A stretch of 64,000 nt of DNA from Kordiimonas lipolytica (GCF_001550065.1 NZ_LRUB01000027.1:62001-126000), one strand, 5' to 3'. Numbered from the stretch's first letter, positions 22,077 to 30,908 are shown. Notes: generated by a model from the letters alone, not told the origin. Made by a program: numbers and translations.

Positions 22077-23875
22077 TGTCGTCGATCACAACCCCAAACG
22101 GATTTAATCTTGATGACAGCGGCAAGCGCGTGGTCGTTGATCCGGTAACCCGGATTGAAGGCCATATGCGCTGCGAAGTTAACCTGGATGAAAACAATAT
22201 CATCCGCAACGCGGTATCAACCGGCACCATGTGGCGCGGGCTTGAGGTTATCCTCAAAGGACGTGACCCGCGGGATGCCTGGGCCTTCACCCAGCGCATC
22301 TGCGGTGTTTGCACAGGCACGCACGCCCTGACATCGGTGCGCGCGGTTGAGGATGCGCTCGGGATCATGATCCCGGAAAATGCCAACTCAATCCGGAATA
22401 TCATGCAGTTGTCGCTGCAAATTCACGACCACCTGGTGCATTTCTACCATCTGCATGCGCTGGATTGGGTAAACCCGGTGAACGCCCTTAAGGCAGACCC
22501 GAAAGCGACATCCGAACTTCAGCAGGCGGTATCGCCGCGGCACGCGAAATCTTCGCCCGGCTATTTCCGGGATATCCAGAACAGGCTGAAAAAGTTTGTT
22601 GAATCAGGCCAATTGGGGCCGTTCAAGAACGGCTACTGGACAAACCCGGCCTACAAACTGCCCCCGGAAGCCGACCTGATGGCCGTAACGCACTATCTGG
22701 AGGCCCTTGATTTCCAGAAGGAAATCATGACCACCCGTACCATCTTTGGCGGCAAGGATACTCACCCCAACTGGCTTGTGGGTGGTGTGCCCTGTGCGAT
22801 CAACATGGACGGCCCGATGGCTGCAGGCGCACCCATCAACATGGAACGCCTGAACTATGTTTCCCAGATTATTGATCGGTCCATCGAGTTTATCGAGAAT
22901 GTCTATATCCCGGACATTATCGCCATCGGCTCCTTCTATAAGGACTGGCTCTATGGTGGTGGTCTTTCCAGCACCAGCGTCCTTTCCTACGGCGATATCC
23001 CGGACAAGGCCAATGACTATAGCGCCAGTAACCTGATGATGCCGCGCGGCGCTATCATCAACGGCGACCTCAGTAAAGTGCATGAAGTGGACTTGCGCGA
23101 CCCAAGCGAAATTCAGGAATTTGTTCCGCACTCCTGGTACCAGTATCCGGACGAAACAAAAGGCCTGCACCCTTGGGATGGCATTACCGAGCCGAAATAC
23201 GAGCTTGGGCCAAACGCCAAAGGCACACGCACCCACATCAAGCAGCTGGACGAAAACGCCAAATATAGCTGGATCAAGGCGCCGCGCTGGAAAGGCCACG
23301 CGATGGAGGTGGGCCCACTTGCCCGCTATATCGTTGGCTACGCCCAGGGCCATGAAGAAATCAAGGAGCAAGTTGACAGCACCTTGTCCGCCCTGAACGT
23401 TCCCTTGAACGCTCTGTTCTCCACCCTTGGCAGGACAGCAGCCCGGGCGCTTGAGGCCCAGTGGGCTGCACGCAAGCAGCGCTATTTCATGGACAAGCTG
23501 ATCGCCAACATCAAGGCCGGCGATACTGCCACGGCCAACACCGAAAACTTTGACCCCAAAACCTGGCCGAAGGAAGTGAAGGGGGTTGGTTTCACTGAGG
23601 CGCCCCGTGGTGCCCTCGCCCACTGGATCAAGATCAAGGACACCAAGATCGACAATTACCAGTGCGTTGTACCAACCACCTGGAACGGTAGCCCACGCGA
23701 CAAGGAAGGCAACATTGGTGCTTTTGAGGCTTCACTCATGAATACCAAGATGGAACGTGCCGAAGAGCCGGTCGAAATCCTGCGCACACTACACAGTTTC
23801 GATCCATGCCTTGCCTGTTCGACCCATGTGATGGGCCCGGACGGCGAAGAACTAAGCACCGTGAAAGTCAGGTAA
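22076..23875 (+). CDS. hupL: [NiFe]-hydrogenase large subunit
   Basis: This is the catalytic subunit that splits H2 at a Ni-Fe(CN)2CO site; it is exported together with HupS through the Tat system. The product has 599 residues. The first ligand pair lies in [11 protein letters not shown] (Cys76 and Cys79) and the second in DPCLACSTH (Cys578 and Cys581). Fifteen residues follow His584 ([15 protein letters not shown]), the extension removed by the HupD protease after nickel insertion. The start overlaps the hupS stop (TAATG), giving translational coupling. All key residues are intact. Confidence 0.98.
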   Translation: MSSITTPNGFNLDDSGKRVVVDPVTRIEGHMRCEVNLDENNIIRNAVSTGTMWRGLEVILKGRDPRDAWAFTQRICGVCTGTHALTSVRAVEDALGIMIPENANSIRNIMQLSLQIHDHLVHFYHLHALDWVNPVNALKADPKATSELQQAVSPRHAKSSPGYFRDIQNRLKKFVESGQLGPFKNGYWTNPAYKLPPEADLMAVTHYLEALDFQKEIMTTRTIFGGKDTHPNWLVGGVPCAINMDGPMAAGAPINMERLNYVSQIIDRSIEFIENVYIPDIIAIGSFYKDWLYGGGLSSTSVLSYGDIPDKANDYSASNLMMPRGAIINGDLSKVHEVDLRDPSEIQEFVPHSWYQYPDETKGLHPWDGITEPKYELGPNAKGTRTHIKQLDENAKYSWIKAPRWKGHAMEVGPLARYIVGYAQGHEEIKEQVDSTLSALNVPLNALFSTLGRTAARALEAQWAARKQRYFMDKLIANIKAGDTATANTENFDPKTWPKEVKGVGFTEAPRGALAHWIKIKDTKIDNYQCVVPTTWNGSPRDKEGNIGAFEASLMNTKMERAEEPVEILRTLHSFDPCLACSTHVMGPDGEELSTVKVR

Positions 23876-23886
23876 GGGAGATTATC

Positions 23887-24456
23887 ATGAAAACACATAC
23901 GAAAATTGGTCTGGCTTCAATCGCCGCCCTTACTGTAGCCGGGGCTGCATCAGCCCACACAGGAGGCAATCTTGCAGGTGTGGGCGCAGGGCTTCTGCAC
24001 CCGCTGGTCGGGCTCGATCACCTGATCGCCATGTTTGCGGTTGGTTTATGGGCTTCGCTCGCACCAGCAAAAAAGGCAATCCAGGGGCCGCTGGCCTTCC
24101 TGGCAGCCCTTGTCGTTGGCTTCGGGCTTGGCCTTGGCGGCGCCTCTGCCTCCTTCATTGAGACCGGGATCATTGTGTCGCTGATTGCGCTTGGTGGCCT
24201 GATGCTTCTGCGCCACAAGGTGCCCATGGCTATGGCGCTTGCCTTGATTGGCGGCTTTGGCCTCTTTCACGGTCACGCGCATGGTGCCGAGGCCACAGGC
24301 GCTGTAGGCGGTTACATGGTGGGCTTCCTTGCCACAAGCATAGCCCTGCATCTTCTTGGCTATGCCGTAGGGTCGATTGTATCGCGCAACAAATATGCCG
24401 TTCCAGCAATGGGCGCGTCTGTTGCCGCAGTCGGGCTTATCCTGGCCAGCGCATAG
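23887..24456 (+). CDS. hupE: HupE/UreJ family membrane protein
   Basis: The product is 189 residues, with a signal peptide ending SAHTGG and then about six hydrophobic segments. The family signature HPLVGLDHLIAM (HP-x5-DH) is present, and FHGHAHGAE supplies a second His-rich site. HupE and UreJ proteins are regarded as nickel permeases that support hydrogenase or urease maturation. After cleavage the mature N-terminus would carry a His, as in other HupE proteins. The start at 23887 is chosen because the signal peptide begins there. A longer frame from 23806 runs inside hupL. Confidence 0.92.
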   Translation: MKTHTKIGLASIAALTVAGAASAHTGGNLAGVGAGLLHPLVGLDHLIAMFAVGLWASLAPAKKAIQGPLAFLAALVVGFGLGLGGASASFIETGIIVSLIALGGLMLLRHKVPMAMALALIGGFGLFHGHAHGAEATGAVGGYMVGFLATSIALHLLGYAVGSIVSRNKYAVPAMGASVAAVGLILASA

Positions 24457-24465
24457 GAGGGAGGC

Positions 24466-25176
24466 ATGACGTCCACTCAAACTCCCAGCCATACCGAAGA
24501 GGCCGTATATGTCTATGAAGCGCCTATTCGAATCTGGCACTGGATAAATGTTTTTGCCATTCTGACCCTCTGCCTGACAGGTTATTTCATCGGATCACCG
24601 CCGCCGACAATGTCTGGTGAGGCATACGATTCATACCTGTTCGGCTGGATACGGTATCTGCATTTCGTCTCTGCCTATATTTTCCTGATCGGTTTCCTGT
24701 TCCGCCTCTATTGGGCTTTTGCAGGAAACAAGCATGCCAAAGAGATTTTCGCGCCGAAATTCTGGACAAGGAAGTTCTGGTCAGAGGTGAAGCACGAAGT
24801 TGCCTGGTATGCCATGCTGGCCAAGGAGCCCCTGAAATATACGGGGCATAACCCGCTGGCGGCTTTGGTTATGCATATCATGTTTGTCTGGGGCAGTGTC
24901 TTTATGATCATTACCGGCCTTGCCCTTTATGGCGAGGGAACAGGCATGGGCAGCTGGCAGTTCGACTATTTCTCCAGCTGGGTTATCCCACTGTTTGGTC
25001 AAAGCCAGGATGTGCATACATGGCACCATCTGGGCATGTGGTGCATTATCTGCTTCATGATCATTCATATCTACGCAGCGGTGCGGGAAGACATCATGTC
25101 GCGGCAATCGATCATATCGTCCATCTTCTCTGGCTGGCGAACCTTCAAGGATAGCAGGTCGTCTAACCAGAAATAG
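24466..25176 (+). CDS. hupC: Ni/Fe-hydrogenase b-type cytochrome subunit
   Basis: HupC is the dihaem cytochrome b that anchors HupSL to the periplasmic face of the inner membrane and passes electrons to quinone. The product has 236 residues and four membrane segments. Likely haem-ligand histidines are in IRIWHWINV (segment 1), RYLHFVSAY (segment 2) and HHLGMWCIICFMIIHIYAAVR-type sequence near the end. A soluble stretch lies between segments 2 and 3. It begins nine bases after hupE and is the last gene before a strong terminator, so hupSLEC is a complete structural operon. Confidence 0.95.
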   Translation: MTSTQTPSHTEEAVYVYEAPIRIWHWINVFAILTLCLTGYFIGSPPPTMSGEAYDSYLFGWIRYLHFVSAYIFLIGFLFRLYWAFAGNKHAKEIFAPKFWTRKFWSEVKHEVAWYAMLAKEPLKYTGHNPLAALVMHIMFVWGSVFMIITGLALYGEGTGMGSWQFDYFSSWVIPLFGQSQDVHTWHHLGMWCIICFMIIHIYAAVREDIMSRQSIISSIFSGWRTFKDSRSSNQK

Positions 25177-25206
25177 AACCAACCAGTTTCCGACTGGAAC
25201 AGGTAG

Positions 25207-25240
25207 AAAATAGCGAGGCCCGCCTGGTCTCGCTATTTTT
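25207..25240 (+). terminator. Terminator of the hupSLEC operon
   Basis: AAAATAGCGAG (25207-25217) pairs perfectly over 11 bp with CTCGCTATTTT (25229-25239), followed by further T residues. It separates the structural operon from the accessory operon. Confidence 0.93.
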
Positions 25241-25270
25241 GTATTATATTCTTCCACCTATTGCGCATAA

Positions 25271-25287
25271 TGGAATGTTACTTTCCA
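25271..25287. promoter_or_regulatory. Activator-site dyad 1 upstream of hupD
   Basis: TGGAATGTTACTTTCCA is a perfect dyad with TGGAA and TTCCA arms and a seven-base centre. It lies 73 bases (centre to -24 box) upstream of the sigma54 promoter. Confidence 0.6.
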
Positions 25288-25300
25288 CTTAATGAGGGGG

Positions 25301-25317
25301 TGGAATACAAACTTCCA
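25301..25317. promoter_or_regulatory. Activator-site dyad 2 upstream of hupD
   Basis: TGGAATACAAACTTCCA has the same arms and the same seven-base centre as dyad 1, and its centre lies exactly 30 bases downstream, about three helical turns. Two dyads on the same DNA face is the usual arrangement for NtrC-type dimers. HoxA is the obvious candidate. Confidence 0.6.
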
Positions 25318-25350
25318 GTATTTCTGCCAGTTTGGAAGCTGACATGCTTC

Positions 25351-25365
25351 TGGCACGGCCCTTGC
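25351..25365 (+). promoter_or_regulatory. Sigma54 (-24/-12) promoter of the hupD-hypF operon
   Basis: TGGCACGGCCCTTGC matches the RpoN consensus perfectly, with GG and GC ten bases apart. It lies 55 bases before the hupD start. No IHF consensus is visible between it and the two dyads, unlike the hupS promoter. Confidence 0.9.
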
Positions 25366-25420
25366 CTTTCATGGCGACGGGAAGAGCGCCCCTTGAAGGG
25401 GCAACGGGGAGAAGTCGGCT

Positions 25421-26110
25421 ATGGGTGAAACCCAACCATCCGTCCTGATATTGGGCATCGGCAACCTGCTATGGGCAGATGAAGGTTTCGGCGTGCGCGC
25501 CGTTGAAAGCCTGCATCAAAACTGGTCTTTTCCGCCCAATGTCAAAGTCATGGATGGCGGCACACAGGGCATCTATCTGGTTCAGCATATTCGTGACGCG
25601 GATATATTGATCGTGTTTGATGCCGTTGACTACGGCCTTGAGCCGGGCACGCTCAAACGCGTCGAGGGCGACGAAGTCCCGAAATTCCTGGGGGTCAAGA
25701 AAATCTCGCTTCACCAGACCGGTTTCCAGGAAGTTTTGGCCATGGCTGAAATGATGGGGGACTATCCCAAGCATCTGCTTCTCGTGGGTGTGCAGCCCGT
25801 TGAACTTGATGACTATGGCGGAAGCCTTCGCCCACAGGTAAAGGCGCAAATTCAGCCAGCCATCGAGATGGCGCTTGGCTATCTGATCGCCCATGGCATC
25901 AACGGCGAAAAACGAAGCACCCCGCTTGATGAAGAACTGACAATCGCATGTGAGCATATGGTCCTGAGCCGCTATGAGGCCGAACGCCCGGACGATGCCA
26001 TGGCTTATAGAAAAGGAGATGCCCGCATTGTGGCTGGCGAAGGCTGGCAGGGACCTGAGGATTTCGAAGCCGAGATTGACGAAATATTGCACAGCCAGGG
26101 CCAAAGCTGA
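25421..26110 (+). CDS. hupD: Hydrogenase maturation endopeptidase HupD
   Basis: HupD is a nickel-sensing protease that clips the C-terminal extension of HupL after the Ni-Fe centre is built. The N-terminal part has the HyaD/HybD-type motifs: LILGIGNLLWADEGFGVRAV with the nickel-ligand Glu, FDAVDYG with the second ligand Asp, and SLHQTG with the ligand His. At 229 residues it is longer than the usual 160-200 because of a C-terminal extension (about 170-229) rich in acidic residues. HupV has no extension, so HupL should be the only substrate. It is the first gene of the accessory operon, and its stop overlaps the next start. Confidence 0.95.
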   Translation: MGETQPSVLILGIGNLLWADEGFGVRAVESLHQNWSFPPNVKVMDGGTQGIYLVQHIRDADILIVFDAVDYGLEPGTLKRVEGDEVPKFLGVKKISLHQTGFQEVLAMAEMMGDYPKHLLLVGVQPVELDDYGGSLRPQVKAQIQPAIEMALGYLIAHGINGEKRSTPLDEELTIACEHMVLSRYEAERPDDAMAYRKGDARIVAGEGWQGPEDFEAEIDEILHSQGQS

Positions 26111-26385
26111 TGTGTGTCGGCCTGCCGATGAAAGTGCTGGAAGCCGGTTTTGGCCAGGCCCTGTGCGACTATCGCGGGGAACAGCGCACCATTGATACCA
26201 TCCTTGTTGGAAATGTGGAGCCCGGCCAATGGGTCATGGTCTTTATCAATGCCGCCAGAGAAATCATCAGTGAAGACGATGCCCTGAAAAGCCTGAATGC
26301 CCTGATTGCCCTTGAAAAGGTAATGCAGGGCGAGACCGACATCGACCATCTGTTTGCCGACCTTATTGCAAAAGAAGCGACGTAA
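26110..26385 (+). CDS. hupF: HypC/HupF-type hydrogenase chaperone
   Basis: This is a 91-residue homologue of HypC with the N-terminal MCVGLPMKV. Cys2 is essential for carrying the Fe(CN)2CO unit and for holding the large-subunit precursor. The small beta-barrel is followed by a helical tail (DALKSLNALIALEKVMQG). A second HypC paralogue (30909-31163) lies in the same operon. In related systems HupF serves the uptake enzyme under air while HypC is the general carrier. The start overlaps the hupD stop by one base. Confidence 0.93.
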   Translation: MCVGLPMKVLEAGFGQALCDYRGEQRTIDTILVGNVEPGQWVMVFINAAREIISEDDALKSLNALIALEKVMQGETDIDHLFADLIAKEAT

Positions 26386-26433
26386 TCGGCGCAATCGGCA
26401 AAACGACAAGAATAATTGAGGGAGCAAAAACCA

Positions 26434-26868
26434 ATGTATTCACCCCTATTGGAATCAATCGTTGAACGCGAAAATTTCAAGATCATGTCTGCTGATGAGC
26501 TTGAAGCCTATGCGCCGGACCGGGAGGATATTGTCCTGTTCTTTGCGGGCGACGCCGCAAGAATGGCAGATAGCGACGATGTGGCTGTGGTGCTGCCTGA
26601 ACTTGTTAAGGCATTTGAGAATATCTTTGAAGCAGTGATAGTCCACCGGGAAAGCGAACGGGCCCTGCAGCTCAAATACCGCTTTAACGCCTATCCAGCA
26701 CTCGTTTTTCTGCGCAAGGGCGACTATCTGGGAACCATTCAGAAAATTCAGGACTGGACTGATTATATCAATGAAATCAGTGACATCCTAAAGCGTTCAC
26801 CCAGCGCACCGCCGCCCTACAGCCTGCCTGATGGCTGCGCCACCCAGCCCCAACAACCTGCAAACTAG
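26434..26868 (+). CDS. hupG: HupG/HyaE hydrogenase small-subunit chaperone
   Basis: This is a 144-residue thioredoxin-fold protein of the HyaE/HupG family that lacks a CxxC redox pair. HyaE binds the Tat signal of the small subunit and is associated with oxygen-tolerant enzymes. The segment FNAYPALVFLRKGDYLGTI corresponds to the thioredoxin cis-Pro region. The start is ATG 26434 with GAGGGAG upstream. A TTG at 26416 is an alternative. The C-terminal tail is Pro-rich (SAPPPYSLPDG). The presence of this gene agrees with the oxygen-tolerance cysteines of HupS. Confidence 0.88.
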   Translation: MYSPLLESIVERENFKIMSADELEAYAPDREDIVLFFAGDAARMADSDDVAVVLPELVKAFENIFEAVIVHRESERALQLKYRFNAYPALVFLRKGDYLGTIQKIQDWTDYINEISDILKRSPSAPPPYSLPDGCATQPQQPAN

Positions 26869-26879
26869 AAGGCAAGCCC

Positions 26880-27737
26880 ATGTCAGATACACCTCTCAGC
26901 TTTACTGGACCCGCGGCCACAGGGCCAGGCACCCAACCCCTTGATGAAGACGGCGCGCAGCTTGAATATATGGACATGCCGAAGGAAATGTCGGTTTATG
27001 AGGCGCCTGACCTGCCAGAGCCCGAAGAAGCCAGGGGGATGAAGGCCGCCCTCACCATCCTCCAAGACGTCCTTACTACATTGAAAGCGGGAGGCCTGAA
27101 CGGCAAGGATCGCTATTTTGACCTGACCGGCCTGTCTGAAGACAATCTTGACTTCGTCAATCAGGTGCTGGGTGAAGGCGAGGTTTCGGTTATCGCGGGC
27201 CCCGATATGCAGGCACAGGAAACCATCCTCGCGGGCGTCTGGCGCATCCGGGGCAAGACAGACGGCGGCGATGTTCAGGATTATATCGAAGTCGCTGATT
27301 TCCCGTCGATTGCCAAAGAAATTGCCGGCCAGGGCGCAAAATCAAAGGTCGAGATCCCGCGTGTTTTTATGGAGGGTGTGTTTAACGCACCTGCCCTCCT
27401 CAGCGAAATCAACGAACATATCCCCGTGGCAGAAAAGCCGGGCGGCATTCACGCCATTAACCTGTCGCTGCTACCGCACACGGAAAATGATCTTCAGTTC
27501 ATCACCCAGCAGGTGGGCGAAGGCAATGTGATTGTGCTTTCGCGCGGCTACGGCAACTGCCGCGTGTCGTCGACCAAAACCAAAAACACATGGTGGGTGC
27601 AATATTATAATTCGCAGGATACCGTCATCCTGAACTCGATCGAGATCACCAAATTGCCGGAAGTTGTTTGCGCGGCCCCCGAAGACATGGAGGAAAGCGC
27701 CGACAGACTGACAGAAATTCTGGGAGTTTATGTCTGA
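26880..27737 (+). CDS. hupH: HupH/HyaF hydrogenase expression protein
   Basis: The 285-residue product belongs to the HupH/HyaF family, needed for maturation of group 1 hydrogenases in the presence of oxygen. The conserved C-terminal half includes IHAINLSLLPHTENDLQFI, VIVLSRGYGNCRVSSTKT and NTWWVQYYNSQDTVILNSIE. It begins 11 bases after hupG and overlaps the rubredoxin start by one base (TGATG). The biochemical role is not established. It probably helps assemble iron-sulfur clusters of the small subunit together with HupI. Confidence 0.92.
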   Translation: MSDTPLSFTGPAATGPGTQPLDEDGAQLEYMDMPKEMSVYEAPDLPEPEEARGMKAALTILQDVLTTLKAGGLNGKDRYFDLTGLSEDNLDFVNQVLGEGEVSVIAGPDMQAQETILAGVWRIRGKTDGGDVQDYIEVADFPSIAKEIAGQGAKSKVEIPRVFMEGVFNAPALLSEINEHIPVAEKPGGIHAINLSLLPHTENDLQFITQQVGEGNVIVLSRGYGNCRVSSTKTKNTWWVQYYNSQDTVILNSIEITKLPEVVCAAPEDMEESADRLTEILGVYV

Positions 27738-27955
27738 TGGCGTCCTTCTTTGACGGGTCCTATGGAGGTGATGCACAAAGTTTGGCCGACGACGCCAAAC
27801 TGGAATGCAAAATCTGCTGGCATGTCTATGATCCGGCTGAAGGCGATACCTATTGGCAAATCCCTAAAGGCACACCTTTTTCAAAGCTCCCGGACCACTG
27901 GAGCTGCCCTGAGTGTGACGCCGAAAAGTCAGGATTTCTGGAAATATCTGAATGA
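27737..27955 (+). CDS. hupI: Rubredoxin HupI
   Basis: This is a 72-residue rubredoxin with the two knuckles CKICWHVYDP (about residues 24-33) and CPECDAEKSGF (about 57-67) that bind one iron, and an N-terminal extension. The canonical YDPAEGD is present. In hydrogenase operons HupI/HoxR rubredoxins are linked to aerobic maturation or protection of the small-subunit clusters. The start at 27737 overlaps the hupH stop and its own stop overlaps hupJ (ATGA), so it is tightly coupled. Confidence 0.94.
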   Translation: MASFFDGSYGGDAQSLADDAKLECKICWHVYDPAEGDTYWQIPKGTPFSKLPDHWSCPECDAEKSGFLEISE

Positions 27956-28572
27956 CAAACCCAGACGCCATAAATGATCTGCCCTTATGGGTGGCTGACT
28001 GCTTCAGGGAGATTGAAGCAAGCCGCATGGCGGGACTGCCTTTTCTGAACCATAAGCTGGAAGTCGAGCCAGTCGGCTTTCAGGAGTGGGGAGGTGGCTA
28101 TCTGGGAATATTGATCACGCCCTGGTTTCTGAGCATTCTGTATCTGCGCGAAGAATGGGAAGACGCCGCCCCAGGCGTTGGCGAAAAACGCATGCTATCG
28201 CTCCCTTCAGGAAAATTTGAATTTATCGGCAGCCATGAAGAAGCCCTGGGCACCTACCTTTCCTGCTCTCTCTTTTCTCCGGTACTGGAATTTGAGGACC
28301 AGGAAACAGCGCGCGCCGTCGCGCAGACGTCGATGCTTGAACTTCTGAACACGGAAACAAGTGTTAGCGAAAAAGAACAGGAAATGGCGCAGATCTGGCG
28401 CGGCGAATTGCCTGCAAGCCCGGCCAAGCCAAGCCCTGAGGACAGCTTTGATCAACCTTCAGACAGCACGGAGCAGGCGGAAGAAAAAGTGCCACTTTCC
28501 AAAACCGAGATGAGCAGGCGGCGATTTATTTCTGCCGGCCACGCCCGTAATGCCAGCGAGGCATCTTCATGA
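27952..28572 (+). CDS. hupJ: HupJ (HybE-like) hydrogenase assembly chaperone
   Basis: The product is 206 residues. The first 130 form the HybE/HupJ domain: the VEPVGFQEW motif, ITPWFLSILYLREEW, LSLPSGKFEFIG and YLSCSLFSPVLEFED. The remaining 70 residues are a low-complexity tail rich in Pro, Ser and Glu that ends in a short basic patch (SRRRFISAGHARN). This patch contains an RRRF sequence but cannot be a Tat signal because it is C-terminal. HybE-type chaperones bind the large or small subunit before Tat export. It overlaps both neighbours by four bases. Confidence 0.9.
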   Translation: MTNPDAINDLPLWVADCFREIEASRMAGLPFLNHKLEVEPVGFQEWGGGYLGILITPWFLSILYLREEWEDAAPGVGEKRMLSLPSGKFEFIGSHEEALGTYLSCSLFSPVLEFEDQETARAVAQTSMLELLNTETSVSEKEQEMAQIWRGELPASPAKPSPEDSFDQPSDSTEQAEEKVPLSKTEMSRRRFISAGHARNASEASS

Positions 28573-29654
28573 CGTTCGAAGGCAAAATCACCATTGCGTT
28601 TCCGCGTGAAGAAAACGGGCGGGTGCAGGTGGGCATGCGCGAAGCCTTCAAGCCAGAAAAAATACTGGAAGGCATTTCTTGCGAGGAGGCGATATCGCGC
28701 ATCGGAGCCCTTTATTCTCTTTGCCGCACAGGTCAGACACAGGCGGCTTTCACGGCCTTTGAACAAGCCAAAGCCGTTCAGCCGACCGGCCATGAAAGCC
28801 GCATAAGGGAATGCCTGATCCTTACGGAACGGCTGGGGGAAAACCTTATGCGGCTGGCGATTGACTGGCCCAAATGGACGGGCGCTACAGCGCCGAAATT
28901 CGCCTTCCCTGCCGCCAAGGTCCTTGTGGATGCCATCAAGACTATCTTCGACGAGGAGAATGCCTCTGGGTCACAAGGGCCAAAAGGTCTTGAACCAACC
29001 CTGGCGCAGATTGAGAAATTCATCGAATGCGAAATTCTTGAAATACCCCTGGCGCGCTGGCTGAGCTTGCGCGGGAACGAGATTGATAGCTGGTGCCTGA
29101 ACGGACAACAGCTTCCAGCCCGCGCCATGGCTTATGTCATCAAAAACCGCTGGCAGCAGATTGGCGCCGCCCAGGACCCGGCGCCTACCATGGCGGCCGA
29201 AACCTCAACCGACGCCACAACGGTGGAAACCAGCCTCTATACCCGCTGGAGAAACGAAAAGCTTATCGGTTCATGCGAAACAGGGCCAAGAGGTGGGCTT
29301 CTGGCAAGGCTCCTGTGCCGCCTTGTGGAGATTGCAAAATTACCGGACCTCATCCGAAATACCTATTCGGGGGACAAGGCAATTGAAACCAAATGCTCCC
29401 TGGAGGGCGGGTGTGCCAGCGCAACAGTACAGGTAGCAAGAGGCCGCCTTATCCATAGCGTGAAACTGGATGGCAACATAGTGACCCGGTACCGGATTTC
29501 CTCGCCGTCCCATGTGAATTTCAGCCCTGACGGCATGGCTCAAAGAATTTTCCAGCAGATATTTGAGAAAAACAGATCGCAACTCTCTGATGTCGCCAAT
29601 ATGATGGTACGTACCGCCGACCCGTGCGTTCCATATGTTCTGGAGGGTGTCTGA
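28569..29654 (+). CDS. hupK: HupK, degenerate large-subunit homologue used in maturation
   Basis: The product has 361 residues. HupK/HoxV proteins look like hydrogenase large subunits that have lost part of the metal site and are thought to be a scaffold for building the Ni-Fe cofactor. The resemblance is visible in ISCEEAISRIGALYSLCRTGQ, which replaces the RxCGxC first motif, and in the last eleven residues DPCVPYVLEGV. These keep DPC but have Tyr in place of the second cysteine and no terminal His. It overlaps hupJ by four bases and precedes hypA by one base. Confidence 0.9.
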   Translation: MTFEGKITIAFPREENGRVQVGMREAFKPEKILEGISCEEAISRIGALYSLCRTGQTQAAFTAFEQAKAVQPTGHESRIRECLILTERLGENLMRLAIDWPKWTGATAPKFAFPAAKVLVDAIKTIFDEENASGSQGPKGLEPTLAQIEKFIECEILEIPLARWLSLRGNEIDSWCLNGQQLPARAMAYVIKNRWQQIGAAQDPAPTMAAETSTDATTVETSLYTRWRNEKLIGSCETGPRGGLLARLLCRLVEIAKLPDLIRNTYSGDKAIETKCSLEGGCASATVQVARGRLIHSVKLDGNIVTRYRISSPSHVNFSPDGMAQRIFQQIFEKNRSQLSDVANMMVRTADPCVPYVLEGV

Positions 29655-29655
29655 C

Positions 29656-29997
29656 ATGCATGAAATGGCGATTTGTGAAAGCATCCTGCAGACCCTTCAG
29701 CAAGAAGCGGCTGCGCAGGGTTTTTCGGTTGTCAGAAAAGTCCGCCTGGAAATCGGGCCTTTCTCCGGCGTCGAAGTTGATGCGCTGAAATTTGGTTTCG
29801 ACGTGGTGACGAAAGGGTCACTTGCGACAGATGCCGCTCTCGAAATCATAGAGACAAAAGGCACGGCCTGGTGTCTGCCTTGTGCTGCATCTATCACGAT
29901 CAAGAACAGATATGACCCCTGCCCCACCTGCAATTCGCACCAGTTGCAAATAACCGGCGGGGAAGAACTGAGAATCAAGGAACTGGAGGTAGACTGA
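29656..29997 (+). CDS. hypA: Nickel metallochaperone HypA
   Basis: HypA delivers nickel to the large-subunit precursor together with HypB. The 113-residue product begins MHEMAICES. His2 is a nickel ligand and fixes the start at 29656, because a longer frame would hide it. The zinc site is formed by CLPC (around 75) and CPTC (around 92). The C-terminus is typical ([13 protein letters not shown]). It overlaps hypB by one base. Confidence 0.96.
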   Translation: MHEMAICESILQTLQQEAAAQGFSVVRKVRLEIGPFSGVEVDALKFGFDVVTKGSLATDAALEIIETKGTAWCLPCAASITIKNRYDPCPTCNSHQLQITGGEELRIKELEVD

Positions 29998-30899
29998 TGT
30001 GTACAGTATGCGGATGTAGTGACGGCAATGTACAGATTGAAGGCAAGGATGGGCAGCATGCTCATGCGCATGACCATAGCCACGATCACAGTCATGACCA
30101 CCACCATGGTCACGGGCATCATCATGATCACGACCACCACCATCATGACCATACTCATGCGCATGATTATGGCGCCGGTATTGCAGGTACCAGCGTACCC
30201 GGCCTGAGCCAAAGCCGCATCGTGCAGATCGAACAGGATATTCTGGCCAAAAATGACCAGTATGCCGCCAGAAACAGGGGATATTTTATGGATCAGGGCA
30301 TCCTTGCTCTGAACCTCGTTTCCTCCCCTGGTTCAGGAAAAACCACGCTGCTGGTCCGCACCTTGAACGACCTGAAAGGCAAAACCGCCTGCTCTGTGGT
30401 TGAAGGCGACCAGCAGACAAGCGCAGACGCAGACCGCATCAGGGCAACCGGCGCACCCGCCATTCAGGTGAATACCGGCAAGGGATGCCATCTTGACGGC
30501 CATATGGTGGGCCATGCCCTTGAAACCCTGAAGCCGGAGCCCGCGAGCCTCGTCTTCATTGAAAATGTTGGCAATCTGGTGTGCCCAGCTGCGTTTGATC
30601 TGGGGGAAGCCCACAAGGTGGCTATCCTTTCCGTCACCGAAGGTGAGGATAAGCCCCTTAAATATCCTGACATGTTTGCGGCTTCCGGCCTGGTGCTCCT
30701 GAACAAGGTTGACCTGTTGCCTTATGTCGAGTTTGACGTGGATGCAGCCATCGAGAATATCCGTAAGGTGAACCCAGCCGCCAAAATACTGCAGGTTTCC
30801 GCCACCACCGGAGAGGGCATGGACAACTGGCTGTCCTGGCTGTCTGCTGCTCACTCCATGATTTTGGCCGGGCACCCCCTGTCAGAACAAAGCGCATAG
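29997..30899 (+). CDS. hypB: Nickel-incorporation GTPase HypB
   Basis: This is a 300-residue SIMIBI-class GTPase that drives nickel transfer to HypA and HupL. The extreme N-terminus MCTVCGC supplies the high-affinity CxxCxC nickel site. It is followed (about residues 21-57) by a His/Asp-rich stretch containing 22 histidines, which can store nickel. The P-loop is [16 protein letters not shown]. The second metal site ([15 protein letters not shown]), the switch [10 protein letters not shown] and the NKVDLLPY guanine-specificity motif follow. Loss of the N-terminal storage region occurs in some homologues, but here it is long and intact. Confidence 0.97.
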   Translation: MCTVCGCSDGNVQIEGKDGQHAHAHDHSHDHSHDHHHGHGHHHDHDHHHHDHTHAHDYGAGIAGTSVPGLSQSRIVQIEQDILAKNDQYAARNRGYFMDQGILALNLVSSPGSGKTTLLVRTLNDLKGKTACSVVEGDQQTSADADRIRATGAPAIQVNTGKGCHLDGHMVGHALETLKPEPASLVFIENVGNLVCPAAFDLGEAHKVAILSVTEGEDKPLKYPDMFAASGLVLLNKVDLLPYVEFDVDAAIENIRKVNPAAKILQVSATTGEGMDNWLSWLSAAHSMILAGHPLSEQSA

Positions 30900-30908
30900 G
30901 AGGCGCCG

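Noticed and set aside
25183..25197. Small CCAGT/ACTGG hairpin after hupC as a terminator or operator
   Set aside because: It has only a 5-bp stem without a T tract. The strong 11-bp terminator lies directly downstream.
28500..28570. RRRF near the HupJ C-terminus as a Tat signal
   Set aside because: It is at the C-terminal end of the protein and is not followed by a hydrophobic stretch.
30050..30165. CAT-rich low-complexity DNA as a tandem repeat or CRISPR-like array
   Set aside because: It simply encodes the histidine-rich nickel-binding stretch of HypB. There are no regular repeat and spacer units.
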